A stretch of DNA of 64,000 bases from Crossaster papposus (GCA_037893245.1 JBAIAA010000535.1:39890-103889); one strand, 5' to 3'; shown: positions 1-11,189, counted from the stretch's first letter. Program-made: numbers and translations. The notes: a model not told the origin generated them from the sequence alone.

Positions 1-1293
1 CGTATTCCAGGAATTCTAAGACACGTATCTTTAGGTCCCCCGTATGTGATTCTATATTCCCAAGACAGTGTAAAAATATATCATAATATTTCGTCAAGGG
101 ACATCATTTATTTAGATGCAACTGGGTCAATCATACGCAATAATTCAACTTTTTCTGGATCAAAAAAGTACCAATTATATGATCTTGTAATCAGGCATCC
201 ACTAATAGGTTCTCCCCCCTTTGTGCTTGCCTCCCTGCTGACAACTGAACACAATTCAGTTCTAATCGGATTCTTTATCCAATGTTTCCTGCACTCCGAG
301 CAGATGATTTATGGGCATAACGGGGTTAAACCACCTTTAATGTTGATGATAGATGGCAGCCCGGCGCTGTTGCTTGCCTCTCTAAAGGCTTTTACAAACG
401 AGTCAGTGTCCGATTATTTCCATAGATGCTATAGGATCGTAACCGGGGAAGCTAAAGAGAGTGATTTCCAAAAAACTATAGTTCACTGTTGTGCCAGCCA
501 CTTCATGAAAAATGCAGCCAAAATGTGCAGAAAATACTACCGATCAAACTTTCGTGATTCCATGTACTGGTTAGGGTTACTCCTAAAGTCTAGTAATCTA
601 AAAGAAATTGACGACATTGTGGAATCGATTACAGTTGTAACTAACTCTGAATTGTCCACAGATTATGTAAAAAAACACTACCACAAACTGAAAGGTAAAG
701 TTGAAATGATCGAAGATGATGAAATCGAACTGAATTTGTTTGAAGACGATGATGAAGATGAAACCGAAGTTGATTGTAAGCAAAGCACGCCACACAATGA
801 CATTAAAGATAATGATTTGAATATGTCCCAGGACGAATACGTAAGAAGAGCACCCAAGTCGCCATTTAAGCAGCATTTTCAACGGGTGGTCGATGATACA
901 ATATTAAAAATAAAACAAATAGAAATGAAAATAAAAGATCCGTCCAAAATAAACAAAAATGCATATTTTGGTAAACAATTTATGTCACATTTACTTGAGT
1001 ATTCCCTTCCCAGTATCGCAAATTGGTCGGCGTTACTACTACATGACACTGGCAGACATGGCATTTCAATATCTTATCAGAAACAATCCCACCTATACAA
1101 CAAGCTAAAGACGTCCAAATTACAAAATATAACTACAAATAATAGAACTCAAGGTATCATCGAAAAATCAATGCAAGAGGTAAAAAGATCAAAACTAATT
1201 TATAACAGATGTAGGAAGCTAGTTGATTTTGTTGAAATGTATGAAAGGGACATGCTCCCACTGCAACGAGAATTTTGTGAGGCTTTCTGCTAA
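1..1293 (+). CDS. DDE transposase, MULE/NOF-like, 3' part (truncated by window edge)
   Basis: The frame is open from base 1 to the TAA at 1291, so the N-terminus lies outside the window. Motifs seen: DATGS with its Asp at 115-117; IDGSPALL with its Asp at 352-354; a C-x-x-H motif (CCASH) near 486-500; and NNRTQGIIE with its Glu at 1162-1164. The order Asp, Asp, C/H pair, Glu is what Mutator-like (MULE) and NOF-type transposases show around their DDE site. It would cut and join transposon ends in the nucleus. An acidic low-complexity stretch (EDDEIELNLFEDDDEDE) lies near 708-765. The USP-ULP1 protein starts 14 bp downstream on the same strand, so the two belong to one element. The exact superfamily is an inference from motif spacing; a KDZ-type (Zisupton/Dileera/Kyakuja) relative is the alternative. 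Confidence 0.72.
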   Translation, partial: RIPGILRHVSLGPPYVILYSQDSVKIYHNISSRDIIYLDATGSIIRNNSTFSGSKKYQLYDLVIRHPLIGSPPFVLASLLTTEHNSVLIGFFIQCFLHSEQMIYGHNGVKPPLMLMIDGSPALLLASLKAFTNESVSDYFHRCYRIVTGEAKESDFQKTIVHCCASHFMKNAAKMCRKYYRSNFRDSMYWLGLLLKSSNLKEIDDIVESITVVTNSELSTDYVKKHYHKLKGKVEMIEDDEIELNLFEDDDEDETEVDCKQSTPHNDIKDNDLNMSQDEYVRRAPKSPFKQHFQRVVDDTILKIKQIEMKIKDPSKINKNAYFGKQFMSHLLEYSLPSIANWSALLLHDTGRHGISISYQKQSHLYNKLKTSKLQNITTNNRTQGIIEKSMQEVKRSKLIYNRCRKLVDFVEMYERDMLPLQREFCEAFC

Positions 1294-1306
1294 AAAAAAA
1301 ATATAA

Positions 1307-2962
1307 AAAAAACTTCCTAAAACTGTAAAGTTGTCTTCAGAAAAATGGAAAAAAAGGTTAAGAACCAGCACCCCCACCAAAAAAGGTGTTTACCTAACAC
1401 CGCCAGCAATCAAGTTAACATTTAAGGACAAACCGAAACGAAATCGATCTAGAAATACACAAGACATCAAACACACTGACAAAGACTCCTGTGCTTCACC
1501 TTCCCCTAAAAAGAGGTGTGAAAACCCAAAAGTAGATCGAAAAACAAAAACACCCATTCCCAAAAATCCCAAAGCAACAAAACACCTCCCACGAGGCATT
1601 CAAAACAACGCGGTATCTTGCTGGTGGATTTCAACTATACAAGCAATGAAGCCTTTCATTACATCTTCCAAATTAACCGAAACCAAATTCCAAGGAAGTG
1701 GCGTTTCTCTTTGGCGACAACTTCTACAAATTTTCCAAAGTTTAACATCAAATCAACAAAATGCAGTCTCCTTCGCTGCCGTTAAGAAAATAATAGAACA
1801 GTGTGCACTTGAAATGGGCATTAACTGCAAACAACAACAAGATGCAGCAGAATTTTATTCACAGATTATGGTGCCGTTTTTAGAAAGTTCGTGTTTGACA
1901 AATGAAATAGAAATTGCTAAAAGCGTTATGTGCCTTGATTGTGACGAAAGTGTGGTTGTTGAAAGTTCAACAATGGGTACCTTGTCTATTGCCGTTCAGG
2001 GAAGCAGTATAGAACAGTGCTTGCAGGTTTACTTTGAGGATGAAATGGTAAACGGGGGTGCGGAATGTCTTTATTGTAAGAAAAGTCGGCCAAAGAAACT
2101 GATCACTTCTCGTATTCTCAACTCCCCGTCATTATTAGTATTGCAATTATTACGATTTAGAGCTAACGAAGGACAAGGAGAAAAACTAACAACAGAGGTC
2201 ACTCCCAACATCATGATAAACTTGACAAGGTATTGCACCAACAACACTCCCTCACTATACCAACTACGGTCTGTAATTTCACACGAGGGTGGCTCGGTAA
2301 ACAGTGGGCATTACATAACTTTTGTGTACAACACAGACGACAAAACATTTACAATATTCAACGACCAAAACGTGCAAAAATCCAATATACACAATTTTGT
2401 TCAACAAACATCACAATCTGGCTACTTATTTTTCTACGATAAAATTGAGAATACAGAAAGCATGTGTCATTCAGAACCGTTTGTTAAGCAGGCAGTCCTT
2501 AATGTAACTGCGGAAGATGAAGAATTTGTGCGTCTTCTTTGGGCATCTTTCAATGAGAAGAATTTAGACTATGTTGCTGTGCGAGATGACCCAAGTCAAA
2601 ATTTTCTTTCATTTCACCATTTGGCAACAATCTGCAACAACCCAAAATCTGCACTTTTAAAGCGACTGAAAAATATATATTCAATGTATCAGCCTGGGTG
2701 GCTAAGTGAAGTTACAGTTAATTTTTACATCGGTCAATTATGTGAAATTGCGAATCGAAAATGTCCGAGTAAATTTGCAGTAGCTCATTGCAGCGACACA
2801 TTAAAAATTGTAAACAATCAGCAAACACCAGAAACATTCAAGATAATTTCCAAGAAATGTTTTGTCAACAAAAAAATATGTGGTTGCATATTTTTCCCCT
2901 TAATAGAAAACATGCACTCTGTACGTGATGGACAATGTCAGCAACCATATAACATGCTATGA
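1307..2962 (+). CDS. Transposon-encoded USP (peptidase C19) domain fused to the start of a ULP1 domain
   Basis: The open frame runs from 1307 and has no in-frame ATG until about 1646, so the true start probably comes from splicing or was lost by an indel. A basic, Ser/Thr-Pro-rich N-terminal tail (about 90 residues, several Lys/Arg clusters) precedes a full USP fold: Cys box QNNAVSCWW with catalytic Cys at 1619-1621; QQDAAEF box near 1835-1855; two zinc-binding CxxC pairs (CLDC near 1933, CLYC near 2068); and His box NSGHYITF with His at 2309-2311 followed by IFNDQNV. This is ubiquitin-hydrolase architecture with all key residues present. After about 2700 the protein enters a ULP1-like fold and reaches the putative catalytic His at 2915-2917. 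It then goes out of frame and stops at 2962, while the matching ULP1 C-terminal half continues in frame 3. It follows the transposase closely, so it is most likely an accessory protein of the element. Confidence 0.75.
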   Translation, partial: KKLPKTVKLSSEKWKKRLRTSTPTKKGVYLTPPAIKLTFKDKPKRNRSRNTQDIKHTDKDSCASPSPKKRCENPKVDRKTKTPIPKNPKATKHLPRGIQNNAVSCWWISTIQAMKPFITSSKLTETKFQGSGVSLWRQLLQIFQSLTSNQQNAVSFAAVKKIIEQCALEMGINCKQQQDAAEFYSQIMVPFLESSCLTNEIEIAKSVMCLDCDESVVVESSTMGTLSIAVQGSSIEQCLQVYFEDEMVNGGAECLYCKKSRPKKLITSRILNSPSLLVLQLLRFRANEGQGEKLTTEVTPNIMINLTRYCTNNTPSLYQLRSVISHEGGSVNSGHYITFVYNTDDKTFTIFNDQNVQKSNIHNFVQQTSQSGYLFFYDKIENTESMCHSEPFVKQAVLNVTAEDEEFVRLLWASFNEKNLDYVAVRDDPSQNFLSFHHLATICNNPKSALLKRLKNIYSMYQPGWLSEVTVNFYIGQLCEIANRKCPSKFAVAHCSDTLKIVNNQQTPETFKIISKKCFVNKKICGCIFFPLIENMHSVRDGQCQQPYNML

Positions 2963-3311
2963 CTCATTAAGTTGCAGCAGGGACAATCGACAAAAACTGA
3001 TCATACATGGGAATGCCTTTTTCCGGTTTTTTCGCAATGGTAAAATGAATAGATACTGGAGTGAAATGCCTGGAGTCTTCCGTGACAACCAATCAGTTCC
3101 AATTAAACAAGCAAAGTGCCCTCAGCAGAAAGACGCATCCAGCTGTGGAGTATTCGCATGTCTCTATGCAGAAATGATATGCCTCAACGATCATACAATT
3201 AAAGACAATTCGGAGGCTTATAGAATATACCTCACGCTTCAAATACTAAAAAGATCTCGTATAATAGATCCTAATTTGCGAAATCTGTTTGAAGCTTACA
3301 ATACTGAATAA
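2925..3311 (+). CDS. C-terminal half of ULP1/SENP-type cysteine protease (frameshifted continuation)
   Basis: This frame continues the preceding protein after a frameshift at about 2917-2921. It carries CYDSL (catalytic Asp at 2961-2963) and CPQQKDASSCGVFAC, with the oxyanion Gln near 3123-3128 and catalytic Cys at 3144-3146. With the His at 2915 in the other frame, this completes the His-Asp-Gln-Cys order of ULP1 (peptidase C48). The family removes SUMO or similar modifiers. The frame opens with GTG at 2925 and has no promoter or ATG context of its own, so it is the broken second half of one gene. The coding sequence ends at TGAATAA, with AATAAA at 3307. A tiny unannotated intron cannot be excluded, but no GT/AG pair restores the frame neatly. 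Confidence 0.7.
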   Translation: MMDNVSNHITCYDSLSCSRDNRQKLIIHGNAFFRFFRNGKMNRYWSEMPGVFRDNQSVPIKQAKCPQQKDASSCGVFACLYAEMICLNDHTIKDNSEAYRIYLTLQILKRSRIIDPNLRNLFEAYNTE

Positions 3312-3312
3312 A
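3307..3312 (+). terminator. Possible poly(A) signal of the transposon gene
   Basis: AATAAA overlaps the stop codon of the ULP1 frame. The sequence alone cannot show that it is used. Confidence 0.3.
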
Positions 3313-3457
3313 AATACAACAGTATTATGTGCATTGCCGTCAATTTTTGTCAACATCCCCAAGCAAAAGAAGTACGACTTCGCCATCTGAACGGCTAGAT
3401 ATTACAGTTTTTCTCAATCGCGTTAACTGCAACAAAACTGACGATAAAGGGTTCATT

Positions 3458-4249
3458 AACAGGTCAAAAGAAATAAGTCCCCCCCTGGGAAATGTGCATT
3501 TTTCTGGAAAACAGTTAGGCTCCTTTCCCTGTTACAAAAATTTAAAATGTAGTCTGAAATGTTACACATTATTGTGCAATAAAGTTTCACCCAACAGTTA
3601 ACCTTCGCCTTGAAATGCTGCCATTTATTAAATGTGATGACCAATAAAAAAATGACACTTTCTTGCATAGGGATTGGACAAATGGAGAAAATCATGTTTT
3701 ACAAAACAAAATTATCTTCTTTCCTCACTTCAATTAATTTTCCTAAAGTGTACAAATGTACACATGCATTTAATGTTTTTGTTTTTGTTTTAAATTTTCT
3801 AAATTTACGAAGTACAGTAAATTAGAGTCACCCAAGCAAAACAATTTGTTTAAAGCATAAAGGTTTGTAGAAATGGAAAGTTTTTTTTGTTGGTCCTTTC
3901 GTTTCAGTAATGAAATTAAAAACAAAAACAAAAACATTAAATGCATGTTTACATTTGTACACTTGAAAATTAATTGAAGTGAGTAAAGAATATTAAAACA
4001 TTCTGTAAAAACATGATTTTCTCGATTTGTCCAATCCCTATGCAAGAAAGTGTCATTTCTTTATTGGTCATCACATTCAATAAATGGCAGCATTTCAAGG
4101 CGAAGGTTAACTGTATGGTGAAACTTTATTGCACAATAAATGTGTAACATTTCAGACTACATTTTACATTTTTGTAACAGGTTAAGGAGCCTAACTGTCT
4201 TCCAGAAAATGCCCATTTCCCAGGGGGGACTTATTTCTTTTGACCTGTT
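3458..4249. repeat. Large foldback (inverted repeat), about 340-bp arms
   Basis: The left arm (3458 to about 3800) begins AACAGGTCAAAAGAAATAAG and returns as its reverse complement at about 3914 to 4249. Blocks such as GGCAAATAT-free AT-rich sequence, the AGTTAGGCTCC block (3513 / 4192) and CATGCATTTAATGTTTTTG (3763 / 3930) match with few differences. The spacer is about 115 bp. It starts about 150 bp after the transposon gene, so it may be a long terminal inverted repeat plus an inverted second copy, or a separate foldback element. It contains no coding sequence. Confidence 0.85.
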
Positions 4250-5633
4250 TAGTTGCATTGTCTTCAAATCATTAATGTTGCTTTTCAGAAAAGTTTCTTA
4301 TCCTTTCTAGAGTTGCTCGTGCGACAAAACACCTAGAGAATACCAGTAGTGATAAAAAAATTTAAAAAATGGCCTCTAATCCCTTACATCTGACCCGCAA
4401 AACATAAAATGATTTCTATCCATAAATACCACCGTCCAAAATAATACGCAAAATGCGCTGTAAACACTGATCTCTATATTAGACTGAATAGGTCATCTAG
4501 TCCAGTCAATTTACGTTAAGACCTAGAACAGAATAAAAAACGTTCAAGCGTCAAAGAACTTAAAATAAATAAACAAACAACATCTGAACAATCTAATGTT
4601 TTCTATGTTTTCAAGACATAACTTTATTCACGGTCCTAGTCACTTTTGACAGAGTTGATGACTTTCACCCGACAGTGCGCAAGTCATAGATGAAATACGT
4701 TTATTATTTTTCAAAAATTGACATTTTCAGTGAAAGATTTTAACCCGGCCCGATTTTTTTTCATTAAGGCTTTTGGCGTAAACGTTATTTTGTGTACGTT
4801 AAGAACGTTAATTTATCTGGGAAAAAACACACGAGGTTTCTTGATTTCGGATATATTCCAAAATTGGACTCAAAGTTACGTGCATGGACACCTAAGTTTA
4901 ACTTCAAATGGGTCACTTCATGGACATCATAAATGTCTTCCCCTGTTTTAATTTGACCTATTTCTGCAAAAACATTCTAAAACAAATGGTTTATTAGACA
5001 TGGGGTGATTTATTTTAAAAGACTAATATTTTTGACAGCCAAAACTATCCGAAATCCTGACCGTTTTCAAGAAAATAACTATTATTGTGTGGCAAGGTAG
5101 CAGTACATGTATTAGGTAAATTGGTAGAAAAGGTCGTCTGCTTGTGACAAGTCTAGTTTCGCGCTGTCGCATGCGTGATGTGAACGAATTTGTTAACGGT
5201 TAACATACAGACGCAAAAGATGAACGACACTTTTCCACTCATTGGGGGACATTAGATTTTTAGTATGTAAAAGGGTGACACTTCCCCTTCGTGACAGTGT
5301 TAACATGAATTATATTGAATTTACTTTCAGGTTCCTATTTTGATGTAAATTGACCGCACTAATCCCCGTGCAGTGCTATCCATATCTGAATGTTTTTGTT
5401 GACCAGTACTTCCGGGGTCCTTCCAAAATTATCATGCCCTGTTTTAATCTGAATGTTTAACTTACCATGTTATTACCTTTTTTTAAGTAATAGTACATGT
5501 ATGACAATTCTTTGCCGAAATTTGAATTGTTTTTGAAAGACACCGCACATTCAAGGTGTGCATTTTTGAACAAACATCCAGATCTACAATTTCCTGAGTC
5601 TCAATCCGAATTAAAAATAAATTGCGTTCTGTA
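4250..5633. other. Intergenic DNA, nothing recognised
   Basis: AT-rich sequence with many short stops in all frames. No conserved motif, long inverted repeat or tandem array was seen. Confidence 0.5.
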
Positions 5634-6006
5634 TTAAAGGTAGTATACACCATTGGTAATTGCTTGAATTATCATGAATGTGTAGATTTGGGGGGTTTGT
5701 ATTCTGACTTTTCAGAAGTTTTACAATCATGGATGCCGAGAAAAGCACGAAAAACAGCGTTTGTTTTCAACCGGGGTCGAGCAGTTATTCTTATGTTATC
5801 TTTGTTTTTTCGCGCTCGCCGTCCGTCGATTGCGAATTTTTCTTTATAATTTTTTTTTGGGGAATAATTACAGGATATCGAGCGCAATCCTTTTGCTGGA
5901 TGCCTAGAATCATTATTTACTTTCAATTGAGTAAGGTATTTCTTAATAATTCGGTAGTAAATATTTTCGATATCTGCAAATGGTGTAGGCCCTATACTAC
6001 CTTTAA
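5634..6006 (+). mobile_element. MITE, TTAA-flanked family A, copy 1
   Basis: Begins TTAAAGGTAGTATACACCAT and ends in the inverted form ...ATGGTGTAGGCCCTATACTACCTTTAA, so it has about 25-bp imperfect inverted ends with TTAA at both borders. Near-identical copies lie at 53744-54078 and 55873-56229. No coding capacity. TTAA target use is known for piggyBac and Kolobok elements; which one mobilised this family is not visible. A 38-bp tandem duplication of its right end follows at 6007-6050. Confidence 0.85.
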
Positions 6007-6407
6007 TACAAACTATTATTATGGTGTAGGCCCTATACTACCTATAATACAAACTATTATTTTGACCGAGGCATTGGCCTGACACCTCCACCCCCCCCCT
6101 TCCCATGTTTGAAAAGGGGCTTATGTCTCGTCCACAGTTCTCGTTTCAGTTTTAGGTCCCGCTGATTTCTAATTTTAGTAAAATCAACCTGTCTTATCAA
6201 TAATTTCTCTCCCTATTTTTTTTCTTGAGAAGAAAACAGATGGGGGGGGGGGGGGGGGGGGGGGGGGGGTGCCCCCCTCCCCCCGCTTCTGGCATCAGGC
6301 AACCGGCAATTGCGCTTAGCCTCAGGAGGCTCAGTCCATCACAGCCATCGCATCACACACGGGGCGTCCAGCCTGCAGCTTCGACATGGACACCCCATCC
6401 TATCGTC
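6007..6407. other. Intergenic DNA with a 28-nt poly-G tract (6242-6269)
   Basis: No gene. G28 at 6242-6269 is followed by a C-rich run. The rest is unremarkable. Confidence 0.7.
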
Positions 6408-9400
6408 AGCGTTTTCACGAAGAGACGAATTTGGCCATGGGGAGTTGCACATTGGTTTTGAGAAAATCAGGTTTTAAGTTGGTCACTTTTTGAAAAAGAG
6501 ATTTCGCCTATTTGCAAAGCACATATTAACTTATATTTGGTACGTACAGAGAGCTAAGATCTAACACTATAACAATATACCTATTACATAACACTAACAA
6601 ACTTAATTGACGAGCAATTAATGTAGATATGAATTTGTCTGTTCGTGAAAATTCCAAATCTACGGTGGTGGCTTGTTTGCCCATAGCGCACGAATTCGTC
6701 TCTTCGTGAAAACTTAAAAACTGGTTTTGCCCAAATTTGTCTCTTCGTGGATGTATATACAATGTATATACATTGTACGCGCGTTGTTTTTGCACTCGGA
6801 GCAACGTTATTTCTATCTACACAGGGACAAAATACAATTTGGCTGTTCGTGAAAATTCACAAATTATATTTCGTCTGTTCGTGAAAATTCCAAATCTACG
6901 GTGGTCGCTTTTTTGCCCATAGCGCACGAATTTGTCTCTTCGTGAAAACTTAAAAACTTGTTTTGACGATATCTGTCTCTTCGTGAAGCTTCTGCCGATG
7001 GCACAGCTTCAGAAGCCGCATTTTTGTGTGTAAAGAAGTAACTTAGTACCTGGAGAGTTATGAAAAAAGACTGACACGTGTAAATAACATGAAATTGGTG
7101 TATGAAAATCAATGCCACGACGCGACCAGCGCGGCGAAGGCGAATACAACCGATTTTGTACTACATGTATTACTAATGCCTGGTCGGAGTTGTGTCGTCG
7201 TGTGTCGCATTATTTTTTCCACACGGGAGTTGCCACGGTCTGCAGCGAAAAGGAATTATTTGGAAAGTAAGAAAAAACAAGGAATGTAGCTATACATGTA
7301 GTATTATATTAACAAATATATTTGTCGTATTTTAGGCAAGGCTTTTTTTTATTTTAATTATTTTGAAATCGGTTCCCGATTTTGCAAGGTGCCAAAGAAC
7401 ACACGGCATCATCAACAACACCAATGCATCAGCACAGTGGTTCGCAATACTTACCATAACCACAGAAGAATCCACCCAAAACTGTTAACCACCAAAGATG
7501 GAAATGCCATTTTATTGCAAAGTATGGGGGAAGGGTCAGGCAGGGGATGTTTATACTCCTACTATGGTGCCTTATGTTATATAGTTCTAGCACTATCGTG
7601 ATATTTATTTGCCATTGGTGATTTGTATTGATATTTTTAGGCAACAACGTAGTAGCTATCTGATTCCCTGAAAATGACAATACTCTGGACCTTAAGTTAC
7701 TCTTGGAACCTGGCTAATATCAACCAGTGCGGTTCCAAGATCGATATCAAAATATTATTGTCAATGTGTCGGCCTGGGTATGTCTGGGAATCAGCTCGTC
7801 AACTGCCGTAGGCACTAACGATAGCCACTGCGTTTTACAGGCAAGTTAAATGGCAATCAGAAATTCTCTTCTGATTAGAATATCTTTCTTGATGTACAAA
7901 TTACAGTTTTTGTTTTTATTTATTTTTTACAGCATATCTTCTGGATCAATGGATGAAAATTTCAATCTGGAATTGGAGCAGCTCTTCAGTGCAGTACTTG
8001 ACTGTACCGACAGCACCAATTTTATTTACCGGATGATGACACAGGAATAGACCCCATCTGAACAATTATATGTAGCTGTAAATAAACTGAATGTTCATTA
8101 TTTTGTGCGAGTCACACAATGGTGTTTTGTATAAGCTGTGGTATTGGTCAGTTTACTCCAACTGCAACATTATGATAGAATTGTTTACTTGAGAATAAAA
8201 GCATGTATTTTGGCACAAATTCAGAGTGTGTTATAAGAAAAATATTTGGCTCTCCGCTCTCGGGCCATCGTAGTTTTGACTTTAGGAAAAATATCTAAGT
8301 AGAATAACATGCAATGGTAGCCATTTATAATTTGTTTTAAATGCCTGTTATATTTTTTTCAAGGGGCAAATGTAGGATGGCCCTATACATTTATATTCTA
8401 AAGACATACTATTTTGATTGTGTGACAAATTCCATGCTTTTATCATTTTTACCATGTTTGTTTCAACAATCTGCCTGACTTAACAGCAAGACTCCAATTT
8501 ATGTATGCCAGTAGGCAGTATAGTATAGTCCTGAATTGGCATGATGTATATTATTGCTACTGCCGACCACCTGTAGGGAGTACAATTGCCAATAAAGTAT
8601 CCCATATATAGCATAATATCAACCGAAAATAGTTTTTTGGAAAATTGTTGGTAAACTGAAATATTAATCTACCCTCTTTTACAGGCTTCATATGAAAATC
8701 ATGACTAACTATAGGTTCAAAGAAGTGCCAATTAGACCAGACTATATTGAATGCAAAAATAAGTTACATGAAATTTTTTGGAAAAGCCAACTGTCATTTT
8801 TACATTTAGGACAGATACTTCCATTTAGAACTCGTGTTGGGCGCAATTCAGTCTTTCTGCGCGGCGCGAACTGCTGATCTGCACGAACTGCTAATCTGCG
8901 CGAACCGTCCATTGCGTGCGCTGCTGTGATCATGGGGAGGTACAGGTAGGCCCGAATCGGATCGCGCTGCATTCGTTGTCGGTTGATCGTGCCTCAATTG
9001 GCCGATCGTGCCACCACCAGTCGATTGCCTTCTATTTAGCACTTCCATTTAGTTCCAATGCATGAGTACTTTGGGGGTTGTTCTGCAAAAGAGAATTAAA
9101 AACTGAGAAATAGGCTGACGGTACTTGTGCAAATGCATTTTTGATAGCGCAGATTTAGAGACTGCGCCCAAAATTCTGATTTTGGACCCCCAAAAGTAGG
9201 TTATGTTCCATTCCCTGCAACCGACAACATTGATTTTCGGATTCAGGACATCAAACTGAGTAGAATCACACAATTTGTTTTTTGTTCCCAAACTGGTACC
9301 ACTGATTTTTTTTCGGAGCATATTTTTGGGTCACGTAACACGGCCTAAATGTATATACAATCATTGTACGCGCGTTGTTTTTGCACTCAGAGCAACGTTA

Positions 9401-9633
9401 TTTTTTATCTACGCTGGGAAAAAAATACAATTTGGCTGTTCGTGAAAACTGAAAATTCGATTTGGGTGAAATTTCCCCCTGTATGATTTTCGTAATCTTA
9501 ATGATTCAGACTGATTTTGACAATAATAACATCGCCAGAATGTTCGTTGCTATCCACTTAATCGATTTCGGCAAAAAAACGAATTTTGAAAAAATAATGA
9601 TTTTGGCCAAATTCGTCTCTTCGTGAAAACGCT
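6408..9633. mobile_element. 3.2-kb element with 30-bp perfect terminal inverted repeats
   Basis: Bases 6408-6437, starting AGCGTTTTCACGAAGAGACG, are the exact reverse complement of 9604-9633. Inside are eight more partial copies of the same end module (about 6641, 6698, 6734, 6840, 6870, 6929, 6968, 9430), mostly in inverse orientation, which implies nested or repeated insertions. A 21-bp block (TTGTACGCGCGTTGTTTTTGC) recurs at 6774 and 9364. Exon-like segments preceded by pyrimidine-AG occur at 7933-8050 and about 8688-8875, without recognisable domains. No transposase was recognised, so this looks non-autonomous. Confidence 0.65.
7933..8050 (+). CDS. Candidate terminal exon of an unrecognised gene
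   Basis: A strong acceptor (TTTATTTTTTACAG, ending 7932) is followed by a 118-bp open segment encoding an acidic peptide that includes GSMDENFNLELEQLF and ends at TAG 8048-8050. AATAAA lies 31 bp downstream at 8081. This has the form of a last exon, but I recognise no domain and cannot identify the upstream exons. It lies inside the 6408-9633 element, so it could be a piece of a transposon gene or of captured host sequence. Confidence 0.25.
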
Positions 9634-11189
9634 TACGCTGTGAATCAAGCGGATGAGTGCCGTCTCTAGAGTTTGGCGGCGGGTCTGGGGGACAAACTAT
9701 AGAAACACCTGAGCCAACCTCTCTAAAATCGTAAGCTGTCGGACTGTGGCCGATTTATTTATGGCGGTTCTCTAGGAGATGGACAGGTGTCGAGTTTGAT
9801 TGGCACATTATGAGTACCTAGGCATCGGGTCTGTTTCCGCGTCTGTACCTTTACTTTTATATTTTGCAGTTAATAAGGATGACAGAGAAAAATGTGGGCA
9901 AACGAATTTGTAGAATTTGGCTTGTTGCTTCATCTCTGTCAAGCTTTACCCAGCAAGATATGGTTTCAGAAGGAAAACAAGGTTGAACTTAAAATAGGAA
10001 GACTTGCAGTGCCCTTCCAAAACTTGCGGCTAGAAACTGTTTGTGTATAAAGCCCAATGGATTAGTTCCTAAATAAAAACAAACAGCCTGTGGGGCATTT
10101 TTAATCAATCACCATTGGGCCAAATAAAAAAAAAAGAGAGTTGTTGATCACCTTAGTCGTGATCAGTTCAAATCACAAAATGGTATACCAGATTGCTATG
10201 CAACGGTCAAGTACGCATCAAACAGATGATGCAATTACATTTTTAGCATAACGTCTGCGTTCAAAATGTTTACAGTTCATTTAAGTGATCACAACCTGTT
10301 TGGCCTTTCTCTGTAGAAAACTAGCGAAAAACATTTTAAAAGATAGGTCAAATTAGTTCTAAATTAATACATTAGTTTCATGAGAAATTGTGACTCATCG
10401 TGGACTCTTTAGACTCCCGAGGCATATTTTAATCGAAGCTCCGAAATGCCACCAATTGCGCTGACGATGTTATAACTTGGTTGCCACTGTATTAAGTGGA
10501 GCCGGATGGGAATTTCCCCTTTTTTTTCCTCAAAAGGTTTTTTGTTTGTGGGTTTTCGCCCATCCCGTAAATCAGAATTGGCCTTAAACAATACTGTTTT
10601 AAAAGTTAAAGTACAGGGTATCTGTGCTTTTTTATATATATATATAATTTTTTCGAAAGAATTTGGAAGGAAGATAGTACTCAAATTATTAATTCAATTT
10701 GATTTTTTTGAGGGAGGATGCAACACCCCTAAAAGCACACTATCTATAATGTACAGACTTAATACCTCATGATAAGGTTTTGTTTTCCTGTAAGTATCCT
10801 TGTATACGTCTGTAAATAATATGCTTGTATTTTTGTGTAAAATGTTGTTAATAATAAATATTTAAAACAAATAGTCAATTCTTATAGCGCTAAATCCCTC
10901 AAAAATTGACGCTCAAGGCGCTTTACATTAAAACATGTTCATTTAAAACCCGTATTTATATATTTTTTCCTGGCGATTTTAAACATACATTTAATCAATT
11001 TAATACCCGGCTCATTCAATTTCATTTGAAAATAAATGCTTCGTTGCACCAGCATTACACATTCAAAAGAAGTAGGCCTAGGCCTAATTCCATTTCAGCA
11101 GTTAAGCATAGTGTTATGCCGATTCTTCCATTTAATAATTTGCATATGACTGCTCTTTACCTGTTGAGAAATTGACGAGTCTGAGCAAC
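9634..11189. other. Intergenic DNA, no gene recognised
   Basis: AT-rich, stops in all frames. A segment near 10880-10930 (TTATAGCGCTAAATCC...GGCGCTTTACAT) resembles a SINE/LINE tail in reverse orientation. Nothing else is supported. Confidence 0.5.
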
